Part shown: positions 18,237 through 28,137 of the stretch, one piece after another
How the letters are laid out: every line of letters starts with the position of its first letter
Position numbering within the stretch: position 1 is the first letter of the stretch
Notes under the pieces: generated by a model
The model's input: only the letters and a program-made list of their open reading frames with translations
What the model was told of the DNA's origin: nothing
Databases searched by the model: none
Position numbers and translations under genes: made by a program
Assembly (NCBI GenBank): GCA_029243395.1
Contig: JAQWSE010000007.1
Location: 69,690 to 133,689, forward strand
DNA: 64,000 nucleotides
From: Paracoccaceae bacterium
GTDB lineage: Bacteria > Pseudomonadota > Alphaproteobacteria > Rhodobacterales > Rhodobacteraceae
Direction of reading: 5' to 3'

Positions 18237-20453
18237 ATGCTTGATAAAAAATCTTTCCAACATAGTAGTACACTGTTTTTAGAGGAGGGTGATACAGCAA
18301 CTGTAGTAACCACGCAAAGGGGACCAGAATTCCTTCATTATCTAGTTCCCAAGGGTGGTGTAACCTTAGGAGCAATTGTTAATGTACCTGTAAAAAGCAA
18401 GATTGTTTTAGGAGTTGTTTGGTCTAATGGACAGTCTTTGCAGACTTCTTACAAAAAGAAAAGAATTAGCAACGTACTTGATTTGCCTAGTTTAAAGATT
18501 GAAGTTCGAAACTTTCTTCAAAAGAGTAGCGAGTACTACCTTTTCCCATTAAATACGGCCTTAAGGCTTTGTTTAAACCCAAACTTAAATTTAGAGAAAT
18601 CCTATTCAAAGTACATTTATCAAATTGGCCCCGAAAAAGTTGTGAGGCTTACCTCGCAAAGGAAAAGAGTATTGGATGTTCTTTCTTCTATGAGAGATGA
18701 GCCAATAGATAAGTTAGAGTTGAAAACTCAATCCAATGTAAGTGATTCTGTAATAAGGGACTTAGAAAAGAAAAGTTTGCTAACTAAAACTTTAGTTCCT
18801 ATCAAGAATAATTTCGCTACAATTCAAGTAACATTTAGCACTACTTTGTCTAAGTTCCAGAAAAAGGTTTCTAACGAATTACGTTCAAAAGTAAAATCTA
18901 AATCTTATTCAACTACGATGCTGAAAGGAGTGACCGGCTCAGGAAAGACCGAAGTCTATATGGATGCAATAGCAGAAGCCATATTATTAGGACAACAAGT
19001 CCTCGTAGTTTTTCCTGAAATTAGTCTTTCGACGACATTTGTTGAAAGATTACGAAAGAGATTTAAATCTGGCTTCGCTGAGTGGCATTCCTCAATTTCA
19101 AAAAAAGAAAAGAAAAGAATCCTTAATTCTGTCCTTGATGGTTCATTAAAACTTGTTTTTGGTGCACGATCAGCAGTTTTTTTGCCTTTTTATGACTTGG
19201 GTTTAGTGATAGTCGACGAAGAGCATGATTCTTCATACAAACAAGAAGAAGGTATTAGGTATCATGGTAGAGATATGGCCGTCCTCAAAGGATTTTATTC
19301 TGAGGCTACTGTCATTTTAGTATCAGCAACACCGAGTCTGGAAACCTGGGTGAATGTGCTTGAAAGAAAATATAAAGGTAACATTCTTCCAGAAAGATTT
19401 GGAAATGCAAGCTTACCAAAAATTAGTTTAGTGGATTTGAGAACAAACGGTCGTGAAAGAAATAGGTGGATCTCAAAAGAAATAGTTGAAAAAATTAGTT
19501 TGAAAATCAAGAAAAAACAACAATCGTTGTTGTTTCTGAATCGACGAGGATACACACCAGTAATGGTCTGTGAGAGTTGTTTCCAAATGCTAAAATGTGA
19601 TAATTGTGATGCAAAACTTGTAGAACACAAATTGTTTCAAGCCCTTCTTTGTCATCTTTGCGGAGCAAGGTATCAATCACCTAAAATATGTCCATCATGC
19701 CGGAATGAATGTAGTTACATGCCAATAGGTCCGGGTATAGAAAAAATAGAAGAAGAAACCAGATCATTATTTCCTGATGCGCGTATTGAACTACTTTCCT
19801 CTGATCATTATAGATCTTTGGAACATTTGAAAGAATGTTTTAGGCGAATTACGTGCGGGGAAATTGATATAATAATCGGTACTCAGTTAATATCGAAAGG
19901 TCACAACTTTCCATTCTTAAGTTTCGTAGGAGTCATTGACGTTGATCTTGCCCTCAAAGGGGATGATATTCGAGCAGGAGAAAATACTTTTCAGCTTTTG
20001 AGGCAGGTGATTGGTCGGGCAGGAAGATTTGAGATTTCTGGTGAAGCTTGTATCCAAACCTATTTTCCGGAGGATCCAGTTATGAAAACCCTATGTTCTG
20101 ATGATGATGAAAAATTTATGACATCCCAAAAGAATTTAAGAAAAAATGCAAGGGTACCTCCCTTTGGAAGAATGGTAGCATTGATTGTTTCAAGTTCCAC
20201 CCATGAGGCGGCAATGAATTTTGCCAAGGATCTTACTAAAGAGATTCTTCCTTTGCAGAAATATGATGTGGAAATATATGGACCCGCCGATGCTAGAATA
20301 TCAAAAATTCGAAAGAAATATCGGGTGAGAATTTTACTTAAGGCTCCCAAGACGCTTTCAATTCAGCCATTGTTAAAGAATATTCTAGAGAAGAGAAAAC
20401 CGCCTAGAGCAATATATTTGACTATTGATGTGGACCCTATAAACTTCTACTAA
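18237..20453 (+). CDS. priA: primosomal replication protein N' (PriA helicase)
   Basis: PriA restarts stalled forks by binding branched DNA, unwinding it and loading the replicative helicase. The 738-residue product has the DNA-binding N-terminal domain (1-100), Walker A GVTGSGKTEVY, the DEEH box VDEEHDSSYKQEE with the aromatic-rich loop, VSATPSLE, and a zinc-binding insertion with CESCFQMLKCDNC and CHLCGARY...CPSC, eight cysteines in all as two zinc sites. QVIGRAGR is helicase motif VI. All elements are intact. The ATG at 18237 has only a weak ribosome binding site. It diverges from the fsa-like gene. Confidence 0.96.
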   Translation: MLDKKSFQHSSTLFLEEGDTATVVTTQRGPEFLHYLVPKGGVTLGAIVNVPVKSKIVLGVVWSNGQSLQTSYKKKRISNVLDLPSLKIEVRNFLQKSSEYYLFPLNTALRLCLNPNLNLEKSYSKYIYQIGPEKVVRLTSQRKRVLDVLSSMRDEPIDKLELKTQSNVSDSVIRDLEKKSLLTKTLVPIKNNFATIQVTFSTTLSKFQKKVSNELRSKVKSKSYSTTMLKGVTGSGKTEVYMDAIAEAILLGQQVLVVFPEISLSTTFVERLRKRFKSGFAEWHSSISKKEKKRILNSVLDGSLKLVFGARSAVFLPFYDLGLVIVDEEHDSSYKQEEGIRYHGRDMAVLKGFYSEATVILVSATPSLETWVNVLERKYKGNILPERFGNASLPKISLVDLRTNGRERNRWISKEIVEKISLKIKKKQQSLLFLNRRGYTPVMVCESCFQMLKCDNCDAKLVEHKLFQALLCHLCGARYQSPKICPSCRNECSYMPIGPGIEKIEEETRSLFPDARIELLSSDHYRSLEHLKECFRRITCGEIDIIIGTQLISKGHNFPFLSFVGVIDVDLALKGDDIRAGENTFQLLRQVIGRAGRFEISGEACIQTYFPEDPVMKTLCSDDDEKFMTSQKNLRKNARVPPFGRMVALIVSSSTHEAAMNFAKDLTKEILPLQKYDVEIYGPADARISKIRKKYRVRILLKAPKTLSIQPLLKNILEKRKPPRAIYLTIDVDPINFY

Positions 20454-20674
20454 CCCTTGTAAAAGAATTTTATATTTCATTTTCTACTAAAAAGTCATAT
20501 AGAGCTATGCACCTTTTTTTTAATGAATACTAGCGAGTAATGCATAAAAAAGGTTCGACATAAAATCGAATCTTGGTATTGCAACCCCTCAATTTATAAA
20601 AGGGATTAGTGTTGGCACAGTAGAAGATTGAGTGAGGGTGATAGATAAGATGAGATATTTCATGGGGATAAAAA

Positions 20675-21577
20675 ATGCCATTTAAACACGTTGCCTTACT
20701 GGGATTAGGTTTAATAGCATCCTCTATTGCTTTAGCATTAAGAGAGAGGTTTCCAGAAATAAAAATAACAGGCTTTTCCAGGTCTGAAAAAACCCGTAAA
20801 AAGGCTAAGAAAATTGGCTTTTGCCAAGTACATGATATCGTGGAGAACTGTGTTTCGGAAGCAGATCTAGTCATCATTTGTGTGCCTGTTGGAGCAATGA
20901 AAGATACAATGAAGATAGCTGTTCCCCATCTGGCTAAAGGGGTAGTGGTTAGTGATGTAGGTTCAGTTAAGGCTAGTGTTATCAAAACAATAAATACCAT
21001 CATCCCAAAAGGAATTCCTTTTGTTCCAGCTCATCCTATTGCCGGGACCGAAAATTCGGGTCCAGAAGCAGGTTTCTCAACCTTATTTAATGGTCGTTGG
21101 TGCATATTAACACCCACTACCCAGACTCCCATTGAGGCAACTAAGAAGGTGAAGAAATTTTGGGAGTCATTAGGTGCTCAGGTTAAGGAAATGGATGCTA
21201 ATCATCATGATTTGGTGTTGTCTGTAACTTCTCATGCGCCTCATTTGATAGCTTTTACAATGGTAGGCGTGGCTGATGAATTTTCAAAGGTTACCAAATC
21301 AGAAGTAATCAATTATTCTGCAGCAGGATTTCGTGATTTTACTAGGTTGGCTGCTTCTGACCCTGTTATGTGGCGAGACATATTCATTAATAATAAAGAT
21401 GCTGCTTTGGAAATCTTGGGTCGATTTACTGAGGAACTATTCGCATTGCAGAGTGCCATTAGACGAAAAGACAGTAAATTTTTGCAAGAATACTTTGAAA
21501 GAACCCGCAAGGTCCGACGTAGTATAATAGAAGCAGGTCAAGATACACCTAAGGAAAATTTTGGCCGAGAAGGATGA
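20675..21577 (+). CDS. tyrA: prephenate (or arogenate/cyclohexadienyl) dehydrogenase
   Basis: Catalyses NAD(P)-linked oxidative decarboxylation of prephenate or arogenate in tyrosine synthesis. The 300-residue protein has the Rossmann motif LLGLGLIASSIALALRE, the conserved VSDVGSVK, AHPIAGTENSGPEAG and SHAPHLIAFTM, and no fused chorismate mutase. GGGGA precedes the ATG. In alphaproteobacteria this gene is often beside a DUF2125 gene, as here, where the two converge. Prephenate versus arogenate specificity cannot be told from the sequence. The 221-bp gap upstream has an AT-rich imperfect inverted repeat but no clear terminator. Confidence 0.92.
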   Translation: MPFKHVALLGLGLIASSIALALRERFPEIKITGFSRSEKTRKKAKKIGFCQVHDIVENCVSEADLVIICVPVGAMKDTMKIAVPHLAKGVVVSDVGSVKASVIKTINTIIPKGIPFVPAHPIAGTENSGPEAGFSTLFNGRWCILTPTTQTPIEATKKVKKFWESLGAQVKEMDANHHDLVLSVTSHAPHLIAFTMVGVADEFSKVTKSEVINYSAAGFRDFTRLAASDPVMWRDIFINNKDAALEILGRFTEELFALQSAIRRKDSKFLQEYFERTRKVRRSIIEAGQDTPKENFGREG

Positions 21578-21648
21578 CAAAATAATTTGTTATTTCTATT
21601 ATTCTATTATTTTAATCTGACTTTTGTTGCTAAGATTTTCCACCCAAT

Positions 21649-22425
21649 TTAGCGATAAACTTGAGAGGAATAAAGGAGTTCTCTTAATACTGATGGCAGA
21701 GTATGAAGATCTTTCTCAATATCAAGGTTTGTCTTAATTACCTCCAAGGTAACCTGAGTATTAGAGCCAGTTCTAGTTATTGTTTCTCCAAGAAAGGGTA
21801 TTTTATTGAGGTCTAATAATTCAGTGAGGTTTCTTGAAAGAACAAAAGTAAAAGTCATATTTTTGTGTTTTTCTGTGGATTCATTGTCGAATCTAGTAAC
21901 GTAAAGCTCCTGAATTTTTATAAAAACCTCACGATGTTTAAGAGATTTTTTCTTTATAAATCTTGTGGCAAATATTAGATCTTTGATGGTTAGCAAATCT
22001 TTTCCATTCATATGAGTAATTAGGTTTTTCCCATGAAGGGTGAATGTTCCGCTTTTTATAGAAATACTTATGTCTAAGGTGCCGTTTGGAACTTCTAACA
22101 TATTATCGCCAATCCTTAGTCGTACAGGAGGGTTAATACTAAGAATGTATTTGTCAGAATTGTAGATTAAGGACATGACTAGAATTCTATTTACTTTGAA
22201 ATCATTTCGGCCATTCCTTTCTGTAATTTCAAGTTCTTGAATTTCTGTATCGGTTCTATTTGGGAACCCGCTAGTTCTTAAAGCATAGCTGGTTTCAAAA
22301 TTTAGCTTACTACTACTGTGTAACTGCTCCGCTATCAGTTTTTCTTGAATGGATACTTTTTCTCTCCAAAAAATTGTCGCAAGGATTGTCAGGATCAAGA
22401 ATACGCTTATAGAGAATTTTAACAT
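21649..22425 (-). CDS. DUF2125-like membrane-anchored periplasmic protein
   Basis: A 258-residue protein with one N-terminal membrane segment or uncleaved signal (about residues 3-20, FSISVFLILTILATIFW) and an otherwise soluble, beta-rich domain predicted to face the periplasm. The RTSGFPNRTDTEIQELEI segment resembles the GFP(F)R motif of DUF2125, and convergence with tyrA matches the usual position of DUF2125 genes in alphaproteobacteria. No catalytic motif is visible; function is unknown. The family assignment is moderately certain. Confidence 0.65.
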   Translation of the reverse strand: MLKFSISVFLILTILATIFWREKVSIQEKLIAEQLHSSSKLNFETSYALRTSGFPNRTDTEIQELEITERNGRNDFKVNRILVMSLIYNSDKYILSINPPVRLRIGDNMLEVPNGTLDISISIKSGTFTLHGKNLITHMNGKDLLTIKDLIFATRFIKKKSLKHREVFIKIQELYVTRFDNESTEKHKNMTFTFVLSRNLTELLDLNKIPFLGETITRTGSNTQVTLEVIKTNLDIEKDLHTLPSVLRELLYSSQVYR

Positions 22426-22527
22426 AATGGCTTTAGGTTTTTAAATTTGGAGATATATTGGGTGTCAAAAGATTATATATGTGTCAATTGAAAATAATTA
22501 TTTGGTGAATACAGGTATTTTTTTTAA

Positions 22528-22533
22528 TATAAT
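22528..22533 (+). promoter_or_regulatory. -10 element upstream of the TolQ-like gene
   Basis: A perfect TATAAT lies about 75 bases before the likely TTG start. The region 17 bases upstream (around 22505) keeps only TGA of the -35 consensus, so the promoter is plausible but weakly supported. Confidence 0.35.
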
Positions 22534-22606
22534 GTATTAGAATCTTCAATTATCTAAATAAAAAGATAGTTTTTTGGGGATCTTAATCGTTTTAAATGGA
22601 GGAAGT

Positions 22607-23809
22607 TTGATAAACCAGAGGCCGTTAGAATTCAGTCAGCCCACGAGACAAACTGGACTTATGATTCTTGTTCTAGTCGCTGTTTCGCTTGTGGCTTATT
22701 TGTTATTTCCAGCTGTAGCCCCTATTTTCTTATCATCCCCATATTTGAATGGATTCATCCTAAGTGTTTTCTTTCTAGGCGTCTTAGCATGTTTTTGGCA
22801 GGTATATATTTTAGTAAGTTCAGTTTACTGGATTGAAGGTTTTGTTTCTGAGCGTCCAGGTCACGAGTTTGCAAAACCGCCCCGAATTCTTGCATCATTG
22901 GAAGCTTTGTTACGCGACAAGAAATCTCGAAGAAATATTAATGCTTTGTCAGCAAGATCAATACTGGACTCTGTAGCTACTCGGTTAGATGAAGTTAGAG
23001 ATATAACTCGATATATAGTGAATTTACTCATCTTCTTGGGTTTGTTGGGAACCTTTTATGGGTTGGCGACCACGGTTCCAGCTGTGGTTGAAACAATCAA
23101 GTCTCTTGCTCCAAAAGAAGGACAAACTGGCCTAGATGCTTTTGAGGGTTTGATGAGCGGACTAGAATCACAGTTGGGGGGAATGGGAACTGCATTTGCC
23201 TCCTCCTTACTTGGTTTAGCTGGGAGTTTGGTGGTTGGACTTCTCGAATTGTTTGCGGGTCATGGGCAGAATCGTTTTTATATGGAGCTGGAAGAATGGC
23301 TTTCGTCGATAAGTAAGATAGGACAAAGTTCATATGAAACTGACCAAGTCATTGAAGAAATAGGAAGCTCAAAATCTCAAGAAATGTTTTTCAATAAGAA
23401 AATGGGATATCTGGTCGACTTGTTGGAAAATCATGAGGCACATGCAGTCAATACTCAAATTAAAGTAGGTGAGTTAATAAAGACAATTGAGTCGAGAATT
23501 TCAAATTTTGGAACTAAGGGAAGTAAATTTCTAGACCAACAAATTGATGGGTCAGTGAATTTGGGTTCTTTGATTCAAAATCAAGAAAATCTAGTAACTC
23601 TAATTAGAAGTTATATAGAGATAGAGAATAATTCTGATACTGAGTTTAGGGCTAGGATTAGGAATATTGATGTACAGTTGGCGAAGATTTTTGATGAGTT
23701 AGCTTCTGGGAGGCAGGAAAACTTAACCGAGCTACGGGAAGACTTAGCACTTTTATCGAATGCTATTTTGAAACTGGCTAATGCCAGCGATAGAAAACAA
23801 AAAGAATAG
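22607..23809 (+). CDS. MotA/TolQ/ExbB-type ion-channel subunit
   Basis: A 400-residue inner-membrane protein resembling the channel subunit of rotary stators. With the TTG at 22607 as start (GGAGG 4 bases upstream), hydrophobic segments lie at about 18-39, 48-69, 136-157 and 194-216; the last two carry LLGTFYGLATTVPAV and MGTAFASSLLGLAGSLVVGL, the glycine/serine/threonine-rich signature of the MotA-TolQ-ExbB family. After them comes a cytoplasmic tail of about 180 residues, probably helical. An in-frame TTG at 22574 is an alternative start without a binding site. It is followed after 7 bases by an OmpA-domain partner, the two together resembling MotAB or ZorAB. No motility genes are near. The exact role is unknown. 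Confidence 0.8.
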   Translation: MINQRPLEFSQPTRQTGLMILVLVAVSLVAYLLFPAVAPIFLSSPYLNGFILSVFFLGVLACFWQVYILVSSVYWIEGFVSERPGHEFAKPPRILASLEALLRDKKSRRNINALSARSILDSVATRLDEVRDITRYIVNLLIFLGLLGTFYGLATTVPAVVETIKSLAPKEGQTGLDAFEGLMSGLESQLGGMGTAFASSLLGLAGSLVVGLLELFAGHGQNRFYMELEEWLSSISKIGQSSYETDQVIEEIGSSKSQEMFFNKKMGYLVDLLENHEAHAVNTQIKVGELIKTIESRISNFGTKGSKFLDQQIDGSVNLGSLIQNQENLVTLIRSYIEIENNSDTEFRARIRNIDVQLAKIFDELASGRQENLTELREDLALLSNAILKLANASDRKQKE

Positions 23810-23816
23810 CGCAGCC

Positions 23817-25787
23817 ATGGCATTATTACGTCGATCTGGTAATAGATTTACAACAAATATTTGGCCTGGTTTTGTAGATGCGATGACAGCATTATTGCTT
23901 GTACTTATGTTTGTACTATCCATTTTCATGATTATTCAGACAGTGTTTAGGGAAAAAATTTCTGGCCAAGAGTCAGAATTGACCAAGCTGGAAGCTGAGG
24001 TTTCACAGCTAATTGCAGATCTAGGAGGGCAGAAAGAGCGATATCAGAAACTAAACTCCACCAACTTACTAATTAAGCAAGAGTTGGAAATGCAAAGGGA
24101 AATAACTCTTGATAGGTCTCAAAGACTTAAGAATGCTCTAAAGAATTTGGATTTGGCAAGTGTCAAAATATCTGATTTTGAAGTCAGAGTAGCAAGTCTT
24201 ATAGCTAGAAGAACTCAATTGCTTACCCAAATTGAACAAAGAGACAATCGCTTAAAAAAGGAAGTGTCCAGATTGGAAGCCTCCAAGTTAGCCCTAGCTT
24301 CAGCTAGGGAAGAGATTGATGCAGAAAAAGAAACAGCTCGGTTAGCGGCAGCTAAGACAGAAGCTTTGGAGGCCATGGTTAAAGGTTTAACATTAAATTT
24401 AAATGAATTAGGGAAGGAAAAGAAAGAACTTCAAAGCATTCTAGATCAAAAAGATCTGGCTTTGGTGCTAGCTTATGAAAATCTTAAAGAAACAAAAGAA
24501 AGACTTACTTCATCAGAAAGAGAAAGCTTGATTAAGCAGGCGGCCATCGAAAATTTGAAAAATCATGTGATAGCTAAATCAGAATTAGTAGCAGATTCTT
24601 CGAGAAAAATAGTTCGACTTGAAGAAAATTTAGAGGAAACAAACTTTGCAAGAACTCAATTGATCAAAGATTTAGAGAGTAAAGAGAAGGAATTATCAGA
24701 TAAGGAGGAAGAACTTTTATTAGAAACGATAGCTAAAGAGAAGTTAAGGAAGCAATCAACTGAAAAATTGGATGAATCTGAAAGACAGATATTAGTTGAA
24801 AAATTAGCGTTGCAAGAAATGCGAAGAAATTTAGCTGAATCACGAGAAGAACTTGAGTTAGCGACTCTATCTCTTGAAGAAGAAAGAAGAAGGGCGCTAG
24901 ATAACTTAGAATTAATAGCTGCTTCCGAGACAGCAAAGAAAATGATGGAAGAGAGCAATATTAATTTAGTCAGAGACAAAAATTTACTTAAATCGCAATT
25001 GGTAAGAACTTCAGATCTTTTAAAAATTAGGGAGTCCGCAATTTCTAAGCTCCGATCTCAAGTGCTGTCCAATGAAAGCAGCCAAAAGCTTTCTCTTGAA
25101 CGGGTCAAAAACTTAAATGAGGAAACAATTTCTTTGGCTAACCAGTTAAATGAATTACAGAATCTTTTGGAAGATTATGAACAAAAAGATATTGAAACAA
25201 AGGCGCAGGTAGAGAATTTGGGGGGTCGCTTAAATGCCGCTTTAGCTCAAGTTGTTTTAGAACAGAAAAAGAGTGCAAAGTTAGAGGCAGAGAGGCTTAA
25301 AAAATTAGAAGCCGAAGCTCAGGAACTAAAGAATTACCGGTCTGAATTTTTTGGTAATTTGCGACAGATATTAGGAACCAATAAAGGTGTCAAAATTGTT
25401 GGGGATCGGTTTTTGCTTCCATCTGAAATCTTATTCAACAGTGGTTCGGATGAACTTGAAGTAACCGGAATGCGTGAGTTGGCACAAATTGCAATTGTTA
25501 TTAAGAAAATTCTGGAAGATATTCCAGAGAACATAGATTGGATTCTTAGGGTAGATGGACACACTGATAAAACTAAGTTTTTATCTGAAGTTAATTTCAA
25601 AGATAATTGGGAGTTAAGTCAGGCAAGAGCATTGTCTGTGGTAAGATATTTTGTTTATCAGGAAGGCTTGCCTGCAAGGCGTTTTGCTGCTGCCGGATTT
25701 GGTGAATTCCAACCTATTGATCTGGGTGATACTGAGGATTCTCTAGCCCAAAACCGAAGAATAGAAATTAAGCTAACAGAGCGATAG
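23817..25787 (+). CDS. MotB/ZorB-like protein: TM helix, long coiled coil, OmpA domain
   Basis: A 656-residue protein with one N-terminal membrane helix (about 18-40) carrying Asp21 in GFVDAMTALLLVLMF, which lines up with the proton-binding Asp of MotB (ADFMTAMMAFFLVMWL). A Glu/Leu/Lys-rich coiled coil of about 450 residues follows, then an OmpA-like peptidoglycan-binding domain at the C-terminus with LRVDGHTDKT and AQNRRIEIKLTER. The start at 23817 gives the family-like MALLRRSG...IWPGFVDA; the in-frame ATG at 23781 would overlap the TolQ-like gene by 29 bases. The coiled coil is far longer than in MotB and should reach well across the periplasm. clpA converges 28 bases downstream. Confidence 0.82.
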   Translation: MALLRRSGNRFTTNIWPGFVDAMTALLLVLMFVLSIFMIIQTVFREKISGQESELTKLEAEVSQLIADLGGQKERYQKLNSTNLLIKQELEMQREITLDRSQRLKNALKNLDLASVKISDFEVRVASLIARRTQLLTQIEQRDNRLKKEVSRLEASKLALASAREEIDAEKETARLAAAKTEALEAMVKGLTLNLNELGKEKKELQSILDQKDLALVLAYENLKETKERLTSSERESLIKQAAIENLKNHVIAKSELVADSSRKIVRLEENLEETNFARTQLIKDLESKEKELSDKEEELLLETIAKEKLRKQSTEKLDESERQILVEKLALQEMRRNLAESREELELATLSLEEERRRALDNLELIAASETAKKMMEESNINLVRDKNLLKSQLVRTSDLLKIRESAISKLRSQVLSNESSQKLSLERVKNLNEETISLANQLNELQNLLEDYEQKDIETKAQVENLGGRLNAALAQVVLEQKKSAKLEAERLKKLEAEAQELKNYRSEFFGNLRQILGTNKGVKIVGDRFLLPSEILFNSGSDELEVTGMRELAQIAIVIKKILEDIPENIDWILRVDGHTDKTKFLSEVNFKDNWELSQARALSVVRYFVYQEGLPARRFAAAGFGEFQPIDLGDTEDSLAQNRRIEIKLTER

Positions 25788-25815
25788 TCCGCTTAGAGCT
25801 TTTGAAAACCTTGTA

Positions 25816-28137
25816 TTATTTTGCCGTTAGAAGCGGGGGAGGTTTGTTTGAGGAAAGCCTGGGTGTATCTGGTGGGGAAATATCCAAATGGATGGCACCA
25901 TTTTTAATACATACTTTCACTAAACCTCCCTTGGTAAGTTTCCCAAATAATAAATCTTCAGCGAGCGGTTTTTTAATGCAATCTTGGATTAATCTGGAAA
26001 GTGGGCGAGCCCCCATTTTCTCGTCATATCCATTGCTAGCCAACCATTCCGAGGCTTTTATATTCAATTCGAATGTAACGTTTTTATCCATAAGTTGAGC
26101 TTCTAATTGTAGAATAAATTTTTCCACAACTCTCATTATGACTGGTTTTGACAAAGGAGCAAAGCTGATTACCGCATCAAGTCTATTTCGAAATTCTGGA
26201 CTGAAGGTTTTCTCTATTGCCTTTGTATCCTCTCCTTCCCTTCTATCTCTGCCAAAGCCCATGGCGGAGCTAGCTTGTTCCATTGCTCCAGCATTTGAAG
26301 TCATGATCAAAACTACATTCCTAAAATCTACTGACCTTCCATTATGATCAGTCAATTTTCCATGATCCATTACTTGTAGTAAGATATTAAAAATATCTGG
26401 GTGCGCTTTTTCTATTTCGTCTAATAGTAAAATTGAGTGAGGATGTTGATCTATTTTATCTGTAAGTATGCCACCTTGATCAAAGCCAACATATCCAGGG
26501 GGAGCCCCTATCAGTCGGGAAACGGCATGTTTTTCCATATATTCTGACATATCAAACCTAATAAGCTCAACCCCAAGACAATCTGCTAGTTGTCTTGCAA
26601 CTTCGGTTTTTCCTACACCTGTGGGTCCAGAAAAGAGATAGTTGCCGATAGGTTTTTCTGGTTCTCTTAGGCCTGCCCTTGCTAGCTTGATAGCTGATGT
26701 TAAAGCATCAATTGCCTTATTCTGTCCAAAAACTACCCGTTTTAAAGAGCTATCAAGATTAGATAACATTTCAGCATCTGTTTTTGAAACGCTCTTTGGT
26801 GGGATTCGTGCAATTTTCGCTACAACAGTCTCAATTTCCCTAACTCCAATTGTCTTTTTTCTTTTTTTCTCAGGCAGTAGCATTTGTGCTGCACCCGCCT
26901 CATCAATTACGTCTATCGCTTTGTCTGGTAGTTTTCTATCGTGAATGTGCTTGATAGATAGATCGATTGAAGCCTTAATAGCTTCAGCAGTATATCTAGC
27001 ATCATGATGTTCTTCAAAATATTGTTTTAAACCATTAACTATTTCAATTGCCTGGTCTGGTGTAGGTTCTTCTATGTCAATCTTTTGAAATCTTCTCGCA
27101 AGAGCCCTGTCTTTCTCAAAATGTTGTCTATATTCCTTGTAAGTTGTTGAACCCATACACTTAAGATTGCCAGACTGAAGGGAAGGTTTGAGTAAATTTG
27201 AAGCATCCATGGCACCTCCAGTAGTGGCACCAGCGCCAATAACTGTATGGATTTCGTCGATGAAAAATACCGCATGTGGGTGTTCTTCCAACTCTTTGAG
27301 AACATTTTTCAGCCTTTCCTCAAAATCTCCCCTATATCTTGTTCCAGCTAATAGGGCCCCCATATCCAAAGAGAAAATTGTTGCTTGTGAAAGGACTTTT
27401 GGGGTTTCTCCATGGACAATTTGTCTTGCTAGACCTTCTGCAATAGCAGTTTTCCCTACGCCAGGATCTCCTACAAGGATGGGATTATTCTTTCTACGTC
27501 TACAAAGAACTTGGATGCATCTTTCAATTTCCTTATCCCGTCCAATTAGAGGATCGATTTTACCTTCCTTAGCACTATCGTTCAGATTTATGCAATATTT
27601 GGTTAAAGCAGACTCTTTCTCTAATTTTTCATCCTCAGTTGTGTTCTCAATTTCGTCGTTAACTCCTGAAATTTTCTTGTCTTCTGAAAAATTAGGATTT
27701 TTTGCTACTCCATGAGCTATAAAGTTAACAGCGTCGTATCTTGTCATTTCTTGTTCTTGTAAAAAAAACGCCGCATTACTCTCTCTTTCAGCAAATATTG
27801 CAACTAAAACATTTGCTCCCGTAACTTCATTTCTTCCGGAACTCTGCACATGTATTGCTGCTCTTTGTATTACCCTTTGGAACCCAGTTGTTGGCACTGA
27901 TTCCGTGCCTTCGACTTGGCTAACCAAGTTTCCAAGCTCATTTTTAATAAATTCTGAAACGGATTTACGGAGCTTTTCTAATTCCACATTACAAGCTCTC
28001 ATGACTTGTGATGCATCAGGTTCATCTAAAAGGGCTAAAAGTAAATGTTCCAGTGTTGTTAGCTCATGCTGATGCTCATTAGCAATCCCTAGAGCTGAGT
28101 GGATGCAATTTTCTAACGATTTGGAAAAAGACGGCAT
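25816..28137 (-). CDS. clpA: ATP-dependent Clp protease ATPase subunit ClpA
   Basis: The AAA+ unfoldase that feeds substrates to ClpP. The 773-residue protein has an N-terminal Clp-N repeat domain (1-145), AAA domain 1 with Walker A GDPGVGKTAIAEGLA and Walker B FFIDEIHTVIGAG, and AAA domain 2 with GPTGVGKTEVARQLA and LLLDEIEKAHPDI. The linker between the AAA domains is short, without the ClpB M-domain, which marks ClpA. The C-terminus ends in a Pro/Ser/Leu-rich stretch. The adaptor gene clpS, usually next to clpA, is not found upstream. gloB lies 333 bases upstream on the same strand. Confidence 0.95.
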   Translation of the reverse strand: MPSFSKSLENCIHSALGIANEHQHELTTLEHLLLALLDEPDASQVMRACNVELEKLRKSVSEFIKNELGNLVSQVEGTESVPTTGFQRVIQRAAIHVQSSGRNEVTGANVLVAIFAERESNAAFFLQEQEMTRYDAVNFIAHGVAKNPNFSEDKKISGVNDEIENTTEDEKLEKESALTKYCINLNDSAKEGKIDPLIGRDKEIERCIQVLCRRRKNNPILVGDPGVGKTAIAEGLARQIVHGETPKVLSQATIFSLDMGALLAGTRYRGDFEERLKNVLKELEEHPHAVFFIDEIHTVIGAGATTGGAMDASNLLKPSLQSGNLKCMGSTTYKEYRQHFEKDRALARRFQKIDIEEPTPDQAIEIVNGLKQYFEEHHDARYTAEAIKASIDLSIKHIHDRKLPDKAIDVIDEAGAAQMLLPEKKRKKTIGVREIETVVAKIARIPPKSVSKTDAEMLSNLDSSLKRVVFGQNKAIDALTSAIKLARAGLREPEKPIGNYLFSGPTGVGKTEVARQLADCLGVELIRFDMSEYMEKHAVSRLIGAPPGYVGFDQGGILTDKIDQHPHSILLLDEIEKAHPDIFNILLQVMDHGKLTDHNGRSVDFRNVVLIMTSNAGAMEQASSAMGFGRDRREGEDTKAIEKTFSPEFRNRLDAVISFAPLSKPVIMRVVEKFILQLEAQLMDKNVTFELNIKASEWLASNGYDEKMGARPLSRLIQDCIKKPLAEDLLFGKLTKGGLVKVCIKNGAIHLDISPPDTPRLSSNKPPPLLTAK

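Noticed and set aside
20511-20560. Inverted A/T-rich repeat (ACCTTTTTT ... AAAAAAGGT) as a priA terminator
   Set aside because: The loop is about 26 bases and the stem is nearly all A-T, with no GC core.
22607-25787. A Zorya-type anti-phage system
   Set aside because: The pair resembles ZorA/ZorB in layout, but no zorC, zorD or zorE, nuclease or helicase partner is adjacent, and related pairs occur as ordinary genes in alphaproteobacteria.
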